Positions 1 through 12,500 of a stretch of 64,000 nucleotides of DNA are shown in pieces. Position 1 is the stretch's first letter. Every line of letters starts with the position of its first letter. This stretch comes from Mya arenaria (taxonomy: Eukaryota; Mollusca; Bivalvia; Myida; Myidae): assembly GCF_026914265.1 (NCBI RefSeq), contig NC_069135.1, positions 62,424,738 to 62,488,737 of the forward strand, read 5' to 3'. The notes beneath the pieces are model-generated. The model saw nothing but the letters and a program-made list of their open reading frames with translations, ran no database searches and had not been told where the DNA came from. The position numbers and the translations under genes were made by a program.

Positions 1-634
1 ACATTAAACTGTCATTTAATATCCTTAAAAATTGTTCGCTTCAGTGTAAGATAGCAATATATTTTACCTCATGAAAGCCATCAGTAAATATTGCACTTGT
101 GCCTGTGCCACTCGTGAAATATAGCATTTGATGAACACAAGAAAATATATTGTGATCTTACACTGAAACAAATAATAATTCTCTTAAAATTACACTTTAT
201 TATGCCTTTTAGTAAAATATCCTGTTTTTTTCACTACTGTTATTTTCACTGCAGTGAAAATACCAATTTGATATCTTTACTGCTTTCCTGATCTTATTTT
301 TTTTAGATTTTGGTTTCTGTATTGCTCAATAAAAGAAATGTAGCGTTAACTGGACAGGTTCATGCAACTGGACACATAACAACATTGAATAAACTACCTG
401 TTATTAAAATATCTTAAGTCCCTAATAACAGAATAAGGCTAAGCTCACTATTTTTATTTTGGTGTTATATATACATTCTGATTTTTTTTTTCATTTTAAA
501 AGAAAATTATATTCATGATAATCAGGATTATTTAGTAAGATTAAGATTAAGAAAGACATTTGGCTTCATGAAATGAGCTACTTAAGTTTGTTATGCTAAT
601 GAACTTTAAAGAAATCGGGCCTGATTACTTACAC

Positions 635-917
635 CTGAATTCCTGGCCACATAGGTCACAAAGGTGGGGCTTGAGGCCAGCGTGGATCAACATGTGTTCC
701 TTTAGAGCCCCCAGCTGGGTGAAAGCCTGGTGACACTCGGAGCAGCTGAAAAACAATAAATACATAATTACAACAAGGCTGAACCACAGGAATAAGCAGG
801 AAACAGAAAGATACCAACTGTTTTTCTCAGTTAAACAAGGCGCATAACTGATTACATACTTTTGCCAGAGTTATATTACCTACATGCTATAGGGTAGTAT
901 AATATATAAATATATAT

Positions 918-955
<38 letters not shown>

Positions 956-3900
956 AACACTGTTGTTGTAAACAGTAAGTACCAAATTTCATATGATTAT
1001 GTTTGCGAGTTTAACAGTGGTTATGACCTTTTTTCAAAAACAGCAAGAAACAAGAGCTACCGCAGTATGTGACGAATGCCCCCCAAATGTGACATTGACC
1101 TTTGAACAATGTCAGTACATGTACATAAAAAAGGGAAGAAAATAGCAATGAAATGTCCATTATGTCTAACCAACATGGCTGGTAAAATTGCTTCACAAAA
1201 TGGCATAAAAACAATCACATTTGTCTGGATTATATAAATTCAAACAGTTATACAAATTTGTAGCAAACTTAAACAAGAGCCCTGCACCAAACACTTGTCA
1301 GTTGTTGTTGTTGTTTTTTAAAAAGGTGGTATAACAAGTATTACAGTTTGTTACTTGTATAAATATGCATAAGTTTCATATGAAAATCTTGAGCATGCTT
1401 AGATATATGGCCAAAGGTAAATTTTTGCTCTTTCTTTTTTAAAAAGGGACATAATTCACTGATAACTTAAGTCAGAGTTATGAGACTTGCTATACATATA
1501 ACTTTTTCTGAGTTATGGTCAATGTTCGTGTTTTCACACAAAGGCGACAGTGGCAACACCAAAGCTATCACAATACCTTAACTGATTTTCTTCAAAAAGC
1601 AGACATGGTAAAAATTGACACTGAACTCACCTGTATGGCTTTTCCCCAGTGTGAATTCTCTCATGTATCTTTAGACTCTTTTTCTCCTTAAAAGCCTTCC
1701 CGCACGTTGGGCACGTCCACGGTTTCTCGTCTGTGTGAGCACATGCAACGTGGGCCTGCATGTTTCCCTTGGTTGTGAATGCTTTCCCACAAATATCACA
1801 CGTAAATGGCCGCTGTCCGGAATGACGTCGCATGTGTACTTTAATAATGATAGCAATTATAGTGAAAAGAACAAAATAAGAAATCATTTACTGTATACAA
1901 ATATGTGATTCTAAACTAAGTATCAAATTTGGTCATTATCCAAACTTCATTCATCAATTTGGTCAAAAATGTTGAATAAAGTATCTATAAGGCTATGAAT
2001 AGAGGACTAAAAAGGTGTATCTATGAGGCTATGAATAGAGGACTAAAAAGGTGTATCTATGAGGCTATGAATAGACGACTAAAAAGGTGTATCTATGAGG
2101 CTATGAATAGAGGACTAAAAAGGTGTATCTATGAGGCTATGAATAGAGAAGTAAAAAGGTGTATCTATGAGGCTATGAATAGAGGACTAAAAAGGTGTAT
2201 CTATGAGGCTATGAATAGAGAAGCAAAAAGGTGTATCTATGAGGCTATGAATAGAGAAGTAAAAAGGCATATCTATGAGGCTATGAGTAGAGGAGTAAAA
2301 AGGCGTATCTATGAGACTGTGAATAGAGAAGTACAAAAGCGTATCTATGAGACTATGAATAGAGGAGTAAAAAGGCGTATCTATGAGGTTATGAATAGAG
2401 AAGTAAAAGGCATATCTATGAGGCTATGAATTTCAATAGAGGAGTAAAAGGCGTATCTATGAGACTGTGAATAGAGGACTAAAAAGGTGTATCTATGAGG
2501 CTATGAATAGAGGACTAAAAAGGTGTATCTATGAGGCTATGAATAGAGAAGCAAAAAGGTGAATCTATGAGGCTATGAATAGAGGACTAAAAAGGTGTAT
2601 CTATGAGGCTATGAATAGAGAAGCAAAAAGGTGTATCTATGAGGCTATGAATAGAGAAGTAAAAAGGCGTATCTATGAGGCTATGAATAGAGGAGTAAAA
2701 AGGCGTATCTATGAGACTGTGAATAGAGAAGTACAAAAGCGTATCTATGAGACTATGAATAGAGGAGTAAAAAGGCGTATCTATGAGGTTATGAATAGAG
2801 AAGTAAAAGGCGTATCTATGAGGCTATGAATTTCAATAGAGGAGTAAAAGGCGTATCTATGAGACTGTGAATAGAGGAGTAAAAAGGCGTATCTATGAGA
2901 CTGTGAATAGTGGAGTAAAAAGGTGTATCTTTAAAGGTAAGGGTTCAAATTTGAAACAGCCCTCAAACACTACTCACCAAGTAAAGCATGGTATGTCTTG
3001 ACCTCTGCCTTACATGTTTCACATCGATATACATTCTGTCCCTGATCATTGACCACAGGGGGCGGAATTGTTCCCTTTGTAGGTCTGCCACGCCCCCTTT
3101 TCCTCACTGGGCCAAGAATAGTTGGTTCCATGTTTTCGTCTGATTGGTTCCCTGTCTTTTGTTTAGGCTGTTTGGAACCTCTGGTTACCATGGTGAAGAC
3201 AAGGCCATGCGGTTTTGCAGTTCTCAGGTTTGGGGTTGTGCTGAATGCTACGTCAGAGATAGCGGCCTGAAACATTATAGAATTTATTACTGATTGACTT
3301 AGAAAAAAAGCTATTGCAAAAAATGTTACAGCAAAAAAATGTGTTTTACAAGTTGCATTACAGCAGTGGTCGAAATTAACACAAGCCTGCAAGCCCTTAT
3401 AATACTGGTAAAATGTCATATGGGCTATCTAAAATTCAGAATTGTATACAGCAGGGAATACTAAAAAAAGTTGATGTCAAGCAATAGTATAAGAATTCGG
3501 GTTCTTTATCCAAAAGTCTATTTTCAATGACTGATACAGTTGAAATAAAAAAAAAATATGACCCAAAAATTGTTTATTTTTTAAAAACAGTCAAACCCCG
3601 TTGGCTCGAACGACCAGGGACCGACAAAAATACCTCGAGCCTCAGAAAGCTCGAGCCAAGCTGGATAAAGGAAAAGGAAATTGTCCTTTAAATCTAGTTC
3701 GAGCAATGAGGAATTTGAGCCAAGGGAGTTCGAGCCAATAGGGTTCAACTGTATTAAAATATGTAAAATAATAAAATAACTACAATATTAAACTATTTTT
3801 TAAAAAACACCTAATCTGTTTATGAATTAAAAAAAAAATTAAACTACTGGTAGTCAAGTTTTGAATTTGAAAACTTTAAGTAACTATGAGTAACTTATTA

Positions 3901-6139
3901 ATCATGATTTTAGTTGATTTAAGATTGATTAAGAATCTCTCACACTGTTCTGTTCTGGGTTAACAGATACTATTTTGTCCTGATCCTGTGTTAGAGGTTC
4001 TTCCCATGCCACAATATCTTCTTGGTTTGAAGCAGTTGATTCACTAGTTTCCAGTTCATTGACTAGAATAATTGGACTGTCTGTCTCAGTGTTTTCATTT
4101 GCCAACTCTACGATTGAATCAATCTGTCCAATACTTGCTTTTTCACTCACAGCAAATGGTTTCTCAACTGTCAACAATTCAATAATTCTTTGAACAGCAT
4201 TTTCAAGAATTTCTCTTGCTCTCCGTTTATCAATGTCTGCAATCCGACCAGCAAGTTCCTCTAAACTCAAAACCTGGAAAGAAAAGAAAAAAAATCAATA
4301 TTTCTCTGGTTAGTATTTTCAAGAATTTCTTTTGCTCTCTGCAGTTTATCAATGTTTTCAGTTAAACTGGCAAGTTTGTCTAATTATTCAAAACTTGGGA
4401 AAGAAAAAAAACAATTGTTTACTTTGATTGTAATACTCAAAAAATAGGACTTAGGTACTGTTTGTTGTGAAATCACAATGTGACATGTACCCAGCGATAG
4501 ACACAAACAGTTTTTGCACATAAGTATGTCAGACTACCAACAAACAATTTTTTTACAAAAATGTAGAAATGTCCTTTGGAGCTTATTTTACATTTGCGGT
4601 AGTATTTTTTCAGAATTTATTTTTTAGCACTGCATTAAGATAGCAAAAAATATAAAAACAACAATATTGGGTTGTTAGCCAAACTAATTGCTGTTAACAT
4701 ATATATATATTCAAACAATGAATCAGAACTCCCAAGGGAACATACCAAAGCAGTCATTTCTGATTTTTTTTATTAAAGGGGATTTTTTTACATCGATATA
4801 TGCCAAGTCACAGTCAAATTACCTGACTCAAAGGTGAAGGATTTGTTTAAACACTTTTTTTTCGCAGACACAGGTACTTGTCCAGTATTACCATGCATTC
4901 ACTGATAGAATGGTGAAAGATTTGTTTAAACTGTATTTATTTTGTAACACATACTATACATGTATAAACAAACATCCATATATACAAATAAAGGGTTGAG
5001 GAGAAAGCCAACTGCTTATATGGCACGCCTTTACCCTGGTTGAAAATTATAACACCCACTCACGAGTGCCTACCTCATGTAATCTACATTGTACCTCCTC
5101 TATTTAAAGATGTATATTCTAACTGATTGAAGTATTTGACACGTAACCGGTCTGAGCTGAGTCATTTAATCAGCCTAATCCTGAATTTGTATTACTGAGT
5201 CTGAGGTTTGAACATTTTTTTTTTAAATATGAGACTAAGCTGCCTTTAGATTAGTTCATATAAAAAGCAAGCATCTTTAAAGTTTTGTGGCAGATCCGAG
5301 AGCTAGTGATAACACACAGACTGTCAATCCAGGTGGTTGCTGCTGAGGTTCGATTTCCGGCCACACCACTAAGAAAAATACCAATTGTCTTCCAGGAGGG
5401 ACATTACTTGAGGGTCCTGTTTGACGATGCTAAACACTTAATGAACAAGGATAGCTCTAACAAGGGTTACATGATGTCAGTGCACTATGCTCTAAAACCT
5501 AAAATGACTCACAATCTTATCGGAGCACAGTTTGAATGGACCTTGGCCGAGTGCATGAATAAATAAGCCAACACCCCTTTATATTTATATAGACAGATTA
5601 TTGGGAACTGGAGCATACTAATGGCTGAATGTTGAAATGTTCAATAAACGTGCATAATTTTGGTAAGGCTAATGCACTAGTCAATTGTAACCACGCCCCT
5701 CCCCCCCCACCCAAGGTCCGGGGAACAGCAGGGACTTTGACTTTCGGTCGAGCCAACCCCAGCTAAAATCCTCACCCTGCGGGAACGAACAGATGGTAAA
5801 ATCACTGCCAAATCCCCCCGCACCCTAGGTAAGGCCCATTCCCCCCTATATTTAAAGCAAAGACAAAACCACCGCATTCTACACTGCCCGTTTCCCCAGC
5901 TATCTCCAGTATATCCCCCCGGACCTGGGGGGGGGGGGGGGGGGCGTGGTTACAATTGACTGGTGCATAACTGAGCCTGTTATTACAGTATTTCTGTACA
6001 AAAATTAAAATTTCTTTTTGACACCCACTGGCAATATTGTAGTTTAACTGACCTGCAATTGAAATTCAGTCAAGACTGATGTAAGTTTGCTACCCTCTGC
6101 AATTTCAGAAACGGTCAAGAAATGACCTTTAGAGCTCAT
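635..6139 (-). CDS. C2H2 zinc-finger protein with AT-hook (5' part, runs off left edge)
   Basis: Five coding exons join in frame on the minus strand: 6139-6053, 4273-3944, 3266-2978, 1838-1631 and 745-635, giving about 341 residues before the window edge. The start MSSKGHFLTVSEIAEG has a clean GT donor after LQ. Exon 2 is acidic and Glu/Ser rich; exon 3 carries an AT-hook-like KRGRGRPTKG; exons 3-5 encode at least four fingers plus the start of a fifth. Finger 1 is split by an intron: CETC in exon 3 and HMRRH in exon 4, with exactly 12 residues between the second Cys and the first His. Later fingers show CDICGKAF, CPTCGKAF and CSECHQAF with TGEKPY-type linkers. This implies a nuclear DNA-binding protein, probably a transcription factor; no orthologue is recognised. 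Introns hold the 36-bp minisatellite, a MITE and partial exon duplicates; 746-1630 shows only AT-rich sequence with a TA run near 905-953. Confidence 0.82.
1986..2934. repeat. 36-bp minisatellite in zinc-finger intron
   Basis: Some 26 units of a 36-bp motif (core CTATGAATAGAGGACTAAAA) fill the intron between zinc-finger exons 3 and 4. Because 36 is divisible by three, one frame stays open for long runs of a 12-residue unit, but this is a by-product of the period. A block near 2210-2460 recurs near 2610-2860 at an offset of 400 bp, which is not a multiple of 36, so a higher-order duplication followed the unit expansion. Confidence 0.9.
3588..3752. mobile_element. Short palindromic MITE (TIR CAGTCAAACCCCGTTGG)
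   Basis: The left end CAGTCAAACCCCGTTGGCTC is the near-perfect inverse of the right end GAGCCAATAGGGTTCAACTG. The 165-bp body has no ORF and keeps repeating short GAGCC/CTCGAG inverted motifs. A second copy lies at 49619-49780. A Tc1/mariner-like origin with TA target is plausible but not shown. Confidence 0.7.
4305..4403 (-). repeat. Degenerate tandem copy of the 5' half of zinc-finger exon 2 with its acceptor
   Basis: This stretch, just upstream of exon 2 in gene orientation, repeats the exon's first ~90 bases and the polypyrimidine/acceptor (compare 4180-4290). The copied acceptor has decayed (AACTTGGG in place of AACCTGG on the plus strand) and the reading frame is lost, so it is a fossil of a local tandem duplication rather than an alternative exon. 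Confidence 0.7.
4540..4745 (-). repeat. Degenerate copy of zinc-finger exon 1 start and its upstream flank
   Basis: The block resembles 6115-6300 (shared runs include TTTCAGAATTT, GCCAAACTAAT and CAAACAATGAATCAGAA). In the functional copy it covers the first coding residues (MSSKGHF); here the corresponding ATG reads ATA. It marks a roughly 1.56-kb-spaced duplication within the first intron. Confidence 0.65.
5288..5545 (+). mobile_element. Possible tRNA-derived SINE fragment
   Basis: A B-box-like GGTTCGATTTCC at about 5347 lies in a region with tRNA-like spacing to an upstream AGCTAGTGATAAC. No target-site duplication or tail was found, so this is weak. The overlapping 93-codon ORF has no recognisable domain. 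Confidence 0.3.
5673..5967. mobile_element. MITE with ~27-bp terminal inverted repeats and G/C homopolymers
   Basis: The left terminus TGCACTAGTCAATTGTAACC is mirrored with one mismatch by the right terminus, ending in AATTGACTGGTGCA. A C-rich run follows the left end and a G run of about 18 precedes the right end. The outer TGCA on both sides may be a 4-bp target-site duplication or part of the TIR. It sits in the first intron of the zinc-finger gene. The C-rich part around AAGGTCCGGGG recurs at 47576-47625. Confidence 0.75.
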
Positions 6140-6556
6140 TTTACAAATCTAGTAAACGTTATGTTTTCAGAATTTCATTTTGGGCCGCTACCGTCTTTAG
6201 AGAACAAAAAAATAAAAACAGCAATATTTAATTGTAACAAGCCAAACTAATCTGCGTTAAAATTTTCAAACAATGAATCAGAAATAGCAACAGAGTAAAC
6301 GCTTCCATTTCTGCAAATTATTGTTACGTGATCAATATTGTATTAATATTTACCTCGCAGCATTGTAAGCGGCTGTGTTTACAATTTTCTACGGGAAAGG
6401 AAAGTAGATTTCAGTAGCGCTTTGCTCCACGATTACATTGAAAATTAGTCGGAAATCCAGTTTTGAGATAGCTTCTGACATGTCCTGTTGGGTACATATG
6501 AGACCCAAACTTGTATTTGATTCTGCGAAAGCTTTTTTCTAAAAGGTGTCGCGAAA
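6140..6556. promoter_or_regulatory. Probable bidirectional promoter (zinc-finger gene / FBH1)
   Basis: Only 417 bp separate the divergent start codons of the zinc-finger gene and FBH1. Both transcription starts must lie here unless non-coding first exons sit elsewhere. No TATA box near either start was recognised. Part of the segment (to 6300) is duplicated at 4540-4745. Confidence 0.55.
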
Positions 6557-9500
6557 ATGTGCGACAAATTTAACCAGGATGTTCAATGTAATCAAATACA
6601 GGTGAAATGTGAGGTGGAAGTTGCATCTTCTGATCAAAACAAAGAAAGTCAATCAAACATTGTTTGCAATAATGTTGAAGTAAGCCTAAATCAAAGGAGA
6701 AAGCGTTTGCATATGGGCATCGTTACGTGTGATGAGGTTGGAAATGCATCCCTTGCTGAGCCGCAGGACCTTACAAGAAATACAGAGAGAACAGATGTTA
6801 ACAGAGGGCTTTATCCAGTTGTAAGAAACAAGAGAAGGAAAATAGACACTGGGAATGATGATGTACAATTAAATCATAATGCTGCATGTCCAGGATTTAT
6901 GCCGGCCTCACAAGCCCATGGTTTTGTTTCTGCCAGTAACATGTATAGAATTGACAATTATTCCAGACAGAACAATGCTTCACCAGCAAATACATCTCAT
7001 TCAAATTCCAGTTCACCTCGAAAACCACAAAAGAAAATAAAGCAGATTCTAAATCAGGGAAGTATTATGAATTTTATTTCTTTAAAACCTAGTACACCAG
7101 ATAAGACTCACAGAAGCAATGGTATCAAAGAAGAAAAAGTTGAATTAGACACTAAAAATGAGAAGGTATCTGCTACTACTGCTGAACAAAAAGATGATGA
7201 TGATGATGATGATGACATCAGTGCTTTATACACGGGGAGATCTGTGATGTTTTCGCCAATTAAGAAGCAGGGTTCAGATGATGACTCTACTGCATGTATC
7301 TACATCAGCGACAGTAGCCCTTCCAGCAGTCCAGCTTCTTCGCAAGGCTCACGGACCAACAGTCAGAGGTCCACAGTTGCAAACAATGTAGTTGTTAAAA
7401 GACTGTTTGAAGCCCAAAAGACTGTTGATAAAAATGTACCCCAAAAAGGACCTATGAAGCGGAAAAGTATAAGTCAGAAACCCAGCACATTGCCATTCAT
7501 TTCAAAGAATGAATTAAGCAATCTTAAAACTGAAGCTGCAAAGTATTTTGAAAATGACAGTTTTGATATGAATGCTGTGTTTAACTCCGATATGGAGGAT
7601 TTTGCTGACAGTCCAAAGCCACCAATTCCAGTTTCTAAAGCAACTAAATCAGACAAGTACGGTCTTTTAGGAACAGGCTCATATCCAAGAGAGAACTCTG
7701 AGAAAGTCAATTACTTTGAACGTCTTCCACCAGAAGTGCTGGAGAACATATTTTGTCAGTTGCCAATGCTAGACTTGTCCCTCAACAGTAACCGCGTCTG
7801 TTCTCAGTGGAACTCAATAATTGGCAATGAAAAGGTATTTATAACTTTATAAATAATAAAGATAAAAGATAAATGAAATAAATGAGTAAAATATCTTAAC
7901 AAAGTTTCATTGAAATAAAACAAAACAGTTTGAATTATTGTGCAAGACTCAAGGAACTTGACACTTTGGCCTTGTAAATAAACTTGAGTGTGAGAGTTGT
8001 CTAGTGGTACAAATGTATAGTTGTCCGCCTCTCTTCCAAGAGGTTGTGGGTTCAAACCCCGCCAGAGATACTTTCTCTTTTTAAAAAGGACACAGTACCT
8101 TTTTCTGACTCATGAGTCAGATTCATATGATTAGCTTTTAGCTCTCTTTATAATTGAGCAAAAATAATGTTGATTTTCTCTGTGCTGTTTTAATCACTTC
8201 ATGATTTATGTTTTTAGTTTGTTCCCTGGAAGAAGCTCTACAGCCAACTGAAGCGTAATCATGGCGACAGTCGTCAACGGCTACAGCAAATCATGTCTAA
8301 ACACCACATGACATTCCCGTCCAAGTATCTGGCTGCACTTGTCAGGCATAAAATTTTATCATTATTTAATCTTTTGAGATCTTTCAATGATTTTTGTTAA
8401 ATATTTACAATAAGTTATTTATCAGAATCCAAATATATGGTTTTAAAGTTTTATACTGTTCTTAAGCAGCAAATAGCATGCCTCAACCATTTGTTAAGAA
8501 CTGATGTGAAATACCATTGCAAAATATGAAATAAATACATATTTTTTTAATCTAAATTCACCACGTCCTCTTGGCTAGTCCTGCAACTTATAAAAATATT
8601 TGAATCAATTATAATTTATAACTAAGGATATTCAAGTTTATCTGTATGAATAGTAAAGATGTTTCTTTAATGCCTTCCGAGAAACAGCATGTTATTTTCA
8701 CTGCTATTATTTTATCAATTTGATATTTTCACCCATTTCATATATTATGTTTCCGTTTTGATTAACAAAAGTAAAGTAGCGTTCACTTTGCCAGGTTAAA
8801 AGTGTTTTAAATGACTGGATGAAAATGTTTAAATTGTATCAGCAAAATGATGTCACCAAAATGACAAAACAGTGTTGTTTATAATTTATAGCTTGCAATT
8901 TTTCCAATAGGATTGCAATTCAGTTGACCTTTTTTAATAATTTTAGAATTAAAGAAACAGAAATTTGTAAAAATTAAAAAAAAATTGTAATAAAATTAAA
9001 ATTTATTTCTCTTGTGATCACAGAAAATACTACATATTGCTTTCTGTGATAAATGATTGAATAAATTTTGATCTTACACTCAGGTATTCAACAAATATCC
9101 TCTGTATTTTTTGTTCTTTACAGCTCATTTTCTATTCATTCTGTGCGCATGTGAGTTTGGTTTGTGGTCATCAAGCCGGACAAATGGGTTTTCTCCGGGT
9201 TCTCTGGTTTCCCCCCACAACACAAGACCACACTCTTGCGTAACATCATGCCAATGAGAGTGATTAATATAATTTTGTAGCAATTTGTTTCACAATCGTT
9301 GCAAAATAAATCAGTTTAAAACTTTCCATTCCCAGGTACATGCGTGATTTCAAGCCAGTAACAGCAGGAAACATGAGAGAGTGTCTGAGTCGTCATAGTA
9401 AATACAAGCTGGCTTCTCAACTCTTGGAGGAGAGGCTGCCGGACTGTGTCATACATAAGGTTAAACAATACCCTTTATCTTTTATAAATTTTAAACATAA

Positions 9501-12500
9501 CTTGTTGAGCAAAATTAATCAACATTTCAGTACAAATAGCTTAATCAAATTTCAGGATTGGAACAGTAGAATTAAACTGATTGAGTTCCTTTCCCTGTTA
9601 TGATAAATTACCATTGGCATTTGAGGCAGATATTAGTAATATTTATATACAAGCTCATATTAAATAATGTTTTAAATACAGGTGATTGAATGAGAGACTT
9701 TAAATGCAATAACCTATATTAAAAAAATATAAATATTCTAAATTAATCAACTGTATTAAAGTAGAAAAAAATAAAGTATGAGAAAAGAAGGAAGAAGAAA
9801 AAGAAAGAGAGGCAAAGTAAAAGATGTATGAGTGTTGGTGGTTTTAGTCGATCACTGGCTTTCAAATCTTTTTGTCAAATAAAAAAAAAGAATGAACTGC
9901 ATCAAACAGAGTACTGTAATGGAGGCTGTTATTTTTGAAATGATCCTATATGGGTAGAGAAAATACAATGAAATATAATATTGATAAATTTAACTCTCAA
10001 TATTCTGTCACACTGTTTTACGTGCTAAACAATTTAGAAATGAACAATTTATATATGTGTATATGACAGATCCCCAACCCTTGGAGCGTGATCGCCCTGT
10101 TGGTGATATTGGCCCCTGACGTGTACGAGATCCAGGAGATCATGAGCTGCCTGTCCATCCCCACGTCCCAGTGTACAGCCATGGAAATCATTGAGTGCCT
10201 CTACTGTATTGCCTGCTTCCTGTTTGCGTTCAAGCTGGCTAAACGGGCAGATGTTTGGAACGGGTAAGACTTGCTTTTATGTCACTAACTAAATTAAATC
10301 AGAATTTTAAGTAATGAACCATGTTATGGTATTTATAAGATTTCATAAGCATGTGCTTATTCTATAACACATGAGTAATCTGTAAAAGATTTACAAATTT
10401 TAAGATTGATGTAAATATCTATTTTGCGTGTACAGCCAAAAATTACTATTTGATTTAATGAGTTACCATAGAAGGTTTGCTTTACCCGTTGATTCACCAA
10501 GAAAAATGATTGTTTTCTCATCTATGCACAGAAAAGGCCGTTGTTGTATAGATCTTATTAATTACAAGAAAAATTGTATCAACTTAAAGTTGAAGTCATA
10601 CCACTAAGAAGTGGTACCATGTTTGGAGAAGTTGTCGCATATTAGTGCTGACACTTATAGTTTAAACTTATTTATTTTATAACGATTGTGAAACAAGCTG
10701 TTACAAACTTTGATTAATCACTGTCATTGGCAGGGTGTTATGTGAGAGTGTGGTCTTGTAATGTGGGTACCCGAAGGATACACACTTGTCCGGCTTGGTG
10801 ACCACAAACCAAACTCACTTGCACCCAGGCCGGGAATCGAACTCGGGTTGCCTTGGTGAGAAGCGAGTTCGCTAACCACAGCGCTAACCAGATAACCTTA
10901 AGCTGACACTTAGCATCTGAACAATGAATACACATGGGACGTCACTTCTCCAAATCTAGACTTTTGGTTGTTACACCTTTGAAGTATCCATCATATGTTT
11001 CCGGTACGGATAGAAAAATCCGACCGGAGGGTACGCACGTAAGCAGGTAACAAGGCTTGCTATGCCCGAGAGTCAGTTTTTTTTATCTGGACCGGAAAAA
11101 CATGATTGATATTTTTTCTTGCATATCTAAAAATTCGAATTTGTGGAAAAATGGACGTAGAAAACACACTTTTGATCATTTCACCAAAAAACATGTGCAA
11201 TGTTGTTTACTGATATCATAAAGCTCAGTTAAATTTTAAACCACAATTGATGTCAAATAGTTCATCTAAAAATCACGTTTTTACGATTATTTATTTTTAA
11301 TTTTTAATTTTAGTCAAGATTGCATACTTATAATGTTTGATTGCTCTTCACTGAAATTCCATAATAAACTTCATAAAGTAAAGTGGCGCGTTGTTGCCTG
11401 TGACTCATCTTACATGGGGGTGTAAGATGGGTTTTTCCAGCACTGGTTACATGACCGGAAACACAAGTCCAGTATGCAGGAATGTCTTGCACCCACCTTG
11501 TTTACACCATTATATTTCTCTTGCAGGATGCACTATCGTCTATTCTACGCACTATATCTGTTTGAAAATGCTTCATCTTCTTCCGCTGGCGATCTCAAAA
11601 CCATCATGGCAGACAGCAAAGCAGGGCAGCAGTCACTGTATAAATACAGGTAGGCCAGAAACTGTTGTTTGCTGCTTTTTTCTGATGGAGCAGTTCAAAG
11701 CTTTTAAATTGATAAGTACCTTAAATAAAGATTAGTAAGTAACAATTAAGATTGAAGTTATGTGTCCTTTCTTATTAGTGTTTACAGTTTGTATTTGAAA
11801 TAGAAGTCAGTATGGTCATAGTCTTGTTGTCATCAATGTTGTGCCAAAACTAAAAAGTTTAAAATGGTTAGGTACACACTGTTAGGAGAAGGGTTAGTGA
11901 CAATACACACATATATAATACCATATACCTGACTTTAATAATTGTAGAGCAGTGCCCCTTTAACGGCTTTCAAATATGAGATTTAGAAAGAATTCTGGCT
12001 GGTCCCTTCGATATAACAGGTTTGGACTGTAATAATATTTCTCATTTAACAACTTCCTTTTTATTCAGTGCTGCTCAGGATAGTGTACGGTTGACCCATG
12101 AACAACTGCGGATTGTGAAACACCAGGCAGGGCCACATGAAGTCATTAAAATTGTCGCATTCGCAGGTAAAGTCCTGAAAACCGGGTTTTACGAGTGAGG
12201 ATGCAGGGCAGGTGTGTGGTCAGACGAGCAGGCAGACGTGAAAAAATATCGGTTTCCGTCTAATAACATGACTGTTGGGTTTATTCTTTAAATCATGTAA
12301 AATTATGTATTATCGGCAAGATGTATTATCGGCAAAATGCATTATTGACAATATGTATTATTGGCAAGATGTATTATCGGCAATTTTCTAGCTCGTATTG
12401 GCAATTCTATGTTTGTTTTAAGGAAATACGGTATTTGATAATTTTGGTACCATCTTGTGTCTAGTCTCTTTAATGAGCAAAATAATATCCAAAAGCATAT

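Noticed and set aside
1995-2829. Long ORFs of 12-residue repeats (MNRGLKRCIYEA)
   Set aside because: They arise because the 36-bp minisatellite period is divisible by three; they lie in an intron on the strand opposite the zinc-finger gene and have no splice or start context.
5285-5566. 93-codon ORF starting MWQIREL
   Set aside because: No recognisable domain, overlaps a B-box-like motif and lies in an intron; treated as a possible SINE fragment.
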